A DNA stretch of 64,000 nucleotides from Caballeronia ptereochthonis (GTDB lineage: Bacteria; Pseudomonadota; Gammaproteobacteria; Burkholderiales; Burkholderiaceae), in assembly GCF_001545075.1 (NCBI RefSeq), contig NZ_FCOB02000031.1:26852-90851 (forward strand), given 5' to 3'. Below, one piece after another: positions 62,018-64,000 of the stretch. The notes beneath the pieces are model-generated. The model did no database searches. It was not told the origin of the DNA and saw nothing but the letters and a program-made list of their open reading frames with translations. Numbering within the stretch: the first letter of the stretch is position 1; each line of letters opens with the position of its first letter. The position numbers were made by a program, and so were the translations under genes.

Positions 62018-63058
62018 TCAGGCGCTTTCGCGCGGCACCACGGAATAGGCAACGCGAACGCGCTTGCCGGAACGCCCGGCGACGCCATGGTCACGCGCTT
62101 CCAGCGCCGCGAGCAAGGTCGCGCCGGTGCGCAGGCCGATGCCATATGCGTCGACGGAAACCGTCGTGATCGATGGCGTGCAGCACTCGGAGACTTCGAA
62201 ATTGCCGAAGCCCGCGACGGCGATATCGTCCGGCACCGACAGGCCGCGCCGGTGACATTCCATTATCGCGCCGAACGCGGACATGTCGCTCACGCACATC
62301 ACGGCCTGCGTGTCGGGCCACGCTTCGAGCAGCGCGGCCATCGCCGGACCGCCGTGGCTCATCGTGATCGGTGAATCGCCCAGACGAACGATGCGTTCGT
62401 CATCGAGACCGAGCGCTTTCATCTGCGCACGAAAGCCCTTCAGCCGATCGAGTCCGCGGCGGTCCAGTTCGCTCGCTCCGCCGAGAAAGCCGATGCGCTC
62501 GTAGCCGCGCTCGGCCAGATAGCGCACCATCTCGCGCGCGGCGCTGACGTTGGAGAAGCCGACCGCGGCGTCGATCGGATCGGATGGCGCGTCCCACATC
62601 TCCACGACGGGCACGCCGGAGCGCCGCAGGAGCGTGCGCGTCGCTTCCGTGTGGCGCGAACCCGTCAGTGCGATGCAGCGCGGCTGATGACGCAGCATCG
62701 AGCGCACGAGCCGTTCCTCGCGATCGAGATGGTAGTCCGTGTCGCCGATCAGCAATTGCAGGCCGTGCGGCTCGAGCGATGCGGACAGGCCGCGCACCGT
62801 GTCCGAGAAGTTCGAGCTCGCAAGCGACGGCACGAGCACGGCGACGAATTCCGATCGCCCGGACGACAGCGCGCCGGCGGCGGCATCGGCGACATAGCCG
62901 AGTTCGTCGATCGCTTTCTGCACGCGCTCGCGCGTCGCCAGCGCGACGCTGTGGCCGGCGAGGACACGCGAGACGGTCATCTTCGATACGCCCGCGAGAC
63001 GAGCGACGTCGGACATGCGCGGCGGACCTGCGGATGGATCGAAGGTGGATGATGGCAT
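62018..63058 (-). CDS. LacI-family repressor (GntR-like) of the sugar operon
   Basis: 346 residues. Helix-turn-helix MSDVARLAGVSKMTVSRVL, hinge, then a periplasmic-binding-protein-like effector domain (FVAVLVPSLASSNFSDTVRGL, VAGFGNFEVSECCTPSITTV). Similar to gluconate repressors. It lies directly upstream of xylD on the same strand and probably binds the palindrome at 61965. ATG 63058 chosen; a basic extension upstream is unlikely to be translated. Confidence 0.9.
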   Translation of the reverse strand: MPSSTFDPSAGPPRMSDVARLAGVSKMTVSRVLAGHSVALATRERVQKAIDELGYVADAAAGALSSGRSEFVAVLVPSLASSNFSDTVRGLSASLEPHGLQLLIGDTDYHLDREERLVRSMLRHQPRCIALTGSRHTEATRTLLRRSGVPVVEMWDAPSDPIDAAVGFSNVSAAREMVRYLAERGYERIGFLGGASELDRRGLDRLKGFRAQMKALGLDDERIVRLGDSPITMSHGGPAMAALLEAWPDTQAVMCVSDMSAFGAIMECHRRGLSVPDDIAVAGFGNFEVSECCTPSITTVSVDAYGIGLRTGATLLAALEARDHGVAGRSGKRVRVAYSVVPRESA

Positions 63059-63137
63059 GCGTCGGTAGTCCAGGGTCGAGCCGGGTCGGCGGCTCCCATG
63101 ATAGCGAGCGCGCTGATTTCTCCGCGACCTGAATGCG

Positions 63138-63782
63138 TCAATCGACCCGCACCCAGCCGTCCTCACGCTGCTCCAGCGTGATGTGCAGCTTCGTTTCTCC
63201 CGCTTCGCGGTCGGCCGCGGTCACTTCGGGGAATGCGCGCTTGATGTCGCGATCATCGATCCACGGGGCCATGCTTTCGAGCTTGTAGGTATAGGTGACG
63301 TCGGAGCGGTGCGCGGTGGGATCGGGCTCGGTCCAGCCGACGACCTTGTCCAGCCTGACGTGCGCATAGCAGATCATCCACGCGCGCGGATCGCTCGTGG
63401 CATTGGGATCGCCCGCGGGCCGCGACGTCTCGACCGCGTACTTCTGCCCCTCGCCCGTCAGGCTGTACGCGACGCCGTTCTGCTTGGCGCTCGCGTTCGC
63501 GGGCGTGGTGGCCGCCCGGGCGATGAGACCCGCCTTCTCCAGTGCGGCCAGTTGCTCCCGCAAGGCTGCCGCGGAGTATTCGTTGAGCTCCCGGTTGCTA
63601 TAGACGGACGGGAAGGCGTACGGGCCGCGCCCGCTGCGATTCAGGCACAGCAGGCCGCGGTTCGTTTTCATGTCGGCGGAAATCGCGTCGCCCAGACTGG
63701 ACTCGCTCGCATCGTTCTTCTTGCCGCACGCCGTGACAAGCAATGCGGCGCTGAGGGCGGCAATCAACAGGCTCGTTCTCAT
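63138..63782 (-). CDS. Hypothetical lipoprotein
   Basis: 214 residues. Signal and lipobox AALLVTACGKK show it is lipid-anchored. A winged-helix-like middle (AALREQLAALEKAGLIARA) and a C-terminal part with several strands follow; no family is recognised. ATG 63782 taken at the signal peptide. It is downstream of the rRNA operon end and its terminator. Confidence 0.8.
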   Translation of the reverse strand: MRTSLLIAALSAALLVTACGKKNDASESSLGDAISADMKTNRGLLCLNRSGRGPYAFPSVYSNRELNEYSAAALREQLAALEKAGLIARAATTPANASAKQNGVAYSLTGEGQKYAVETSRPAGDPNATSDPRAWMICYAHVRLDKVVGWTEPDPTAHRSDVTYTYKLESMAPWIDDRDIKRAFPEVTAADREAGETKLHITLEQREDGWVRVD

Positions 63783-63908
63783 ATGCGCTCCGGGAAGGGT
63801 CGGCATGATGGGTACAACCTTTCGTTGCCATTCTACCGACAGAAAGCGCGCATTCGGAGAAGGGATGGTATCGGAACGAACCCTTGCAGGGAAATCCCGC
63901 GTTCCAAC

Positions 63909-63944
63909 GCAAAAACCCCACCTTTTTGGGGTGGGGTTTTTGCG
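63909..63944 (-). terminator. rRNA operon terminator
   Basis: Stem AAAAACCCCACC / GGTGGGGTTTTTG with loop CCAAAAA on the minus strand, 13 bases after the 5S gene. Typical strong terminator; it may also work from the other strand. Confidence 0.88.
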
Positions 63945-63956
63945 TGAAGCATGAGG

Positions 63957-64000
63957 AGCCTGACGATTACCTACTTTCACACGGGAGATCCGCACTATCA
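63957..64000 (-). rRNA. rrf: 5S ribosomal RNA, 3' end (partial)
   Basis: On the minus strand the sequence ends GTGTGAAAGTAGGTAATCGTCAGGC, split here as GTGTGAAAGTAGG and TAATCGTCAGGC, the 3' half of Burkholderiales 5S rRNA. The gene continues beyond the right edge. Confidence 0.95.

Overview
The window is GC-rich with dense, mostly operonic genes of a Burkholderiales bacterium. The partial 5S rRNA at the right end, the two Gram-negative 'Bcp-type' porins, the universal-stress/oxygen-regulated gene set and the general protein flavour point to Burkholderiaceae, most likely the Paraburkholderia/Caballeronia side. No phage, insertion sequence or CRISPR array was seen.

Region 1 (1-17.7 kb) is an oxygen-responsive block. 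It holds a magnesium-type P-ATPase, four universal stress proteins, a PAS histidine kinase/NarL-type regulator pair, a true FNR-type [4Fe-4S] regulator, a c-type cytochrome, a short ribosome-hibernation-like protein, a flavodoxin, a zinc alcohol dehydrogenase, small unknown proteins and a cytochrome b561. Nine TTGAN-N4-RTCAA (FNR-type) boxes lie in its intergenic gaps, several at the class II distance from a recognisable -10. The layout recalls the low-oxygen-activated (lxa) locus known from Burkholderia cenocepacia. Three genes in it are broken by frameshifts: a lipocalin, a two-domain kinase and a phosphate acyltransferase.

Region 2 (17.8-25.3 kb) has a LysR/FAD-monooxygenase pair, an amino-acid ABC importer without its own ATPase, an orphan sulfonate-type binding protein and a porin.

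Region 3 (25.5-38.0 kb) is a complete selenocysteine island: tRNA-Sec, two DedA-type membrane proteins, selB, selA, fdhE and the formate dehydrogenase genes fdoI, fdoH and fdoG. fdoG contains an in-frame UGA (Sec197) followed by a SECIS-like hairpin, so it must be read through as one gene. A decayed mazEF toxin-antitoxin pair in the opposite orientation splits the formate dehydrogenase genes from fdhE-selA-selB.

Region 4 (38.3-46.4 kb) carries a YihY protein with a long Ala/Arg tail, a strongly expressed porin with a clear terminator, a GDPD-fold protein lacking key residues, and the four-gene Anbu proteasome-homologue operon (ATP-grasp, alpha-E, transglutaminase-like, Anbu).

Region 5 (46.6-59.3 kb) is mixed: an exonuclease/GIY-YIG fusion, SDR and LysR, an HU protein with a histone-H1-like tail, a phospholipase D/VTT fusion with an EEP hydrolase, a ClC channel, an aldo/keto reductase whose first ~50 codons are inverted, a LysE exporter behind a repeated operator, small proteins and a broken metallo-beta-lactamase-fold gene. 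Region 6 (59.3-64 kb) is a D-xylose oxidation operon (xylD, xylB-like) under a LacI-type repressor with a palindromic operator, then a lipoprotein and the end of an rRNA operon.
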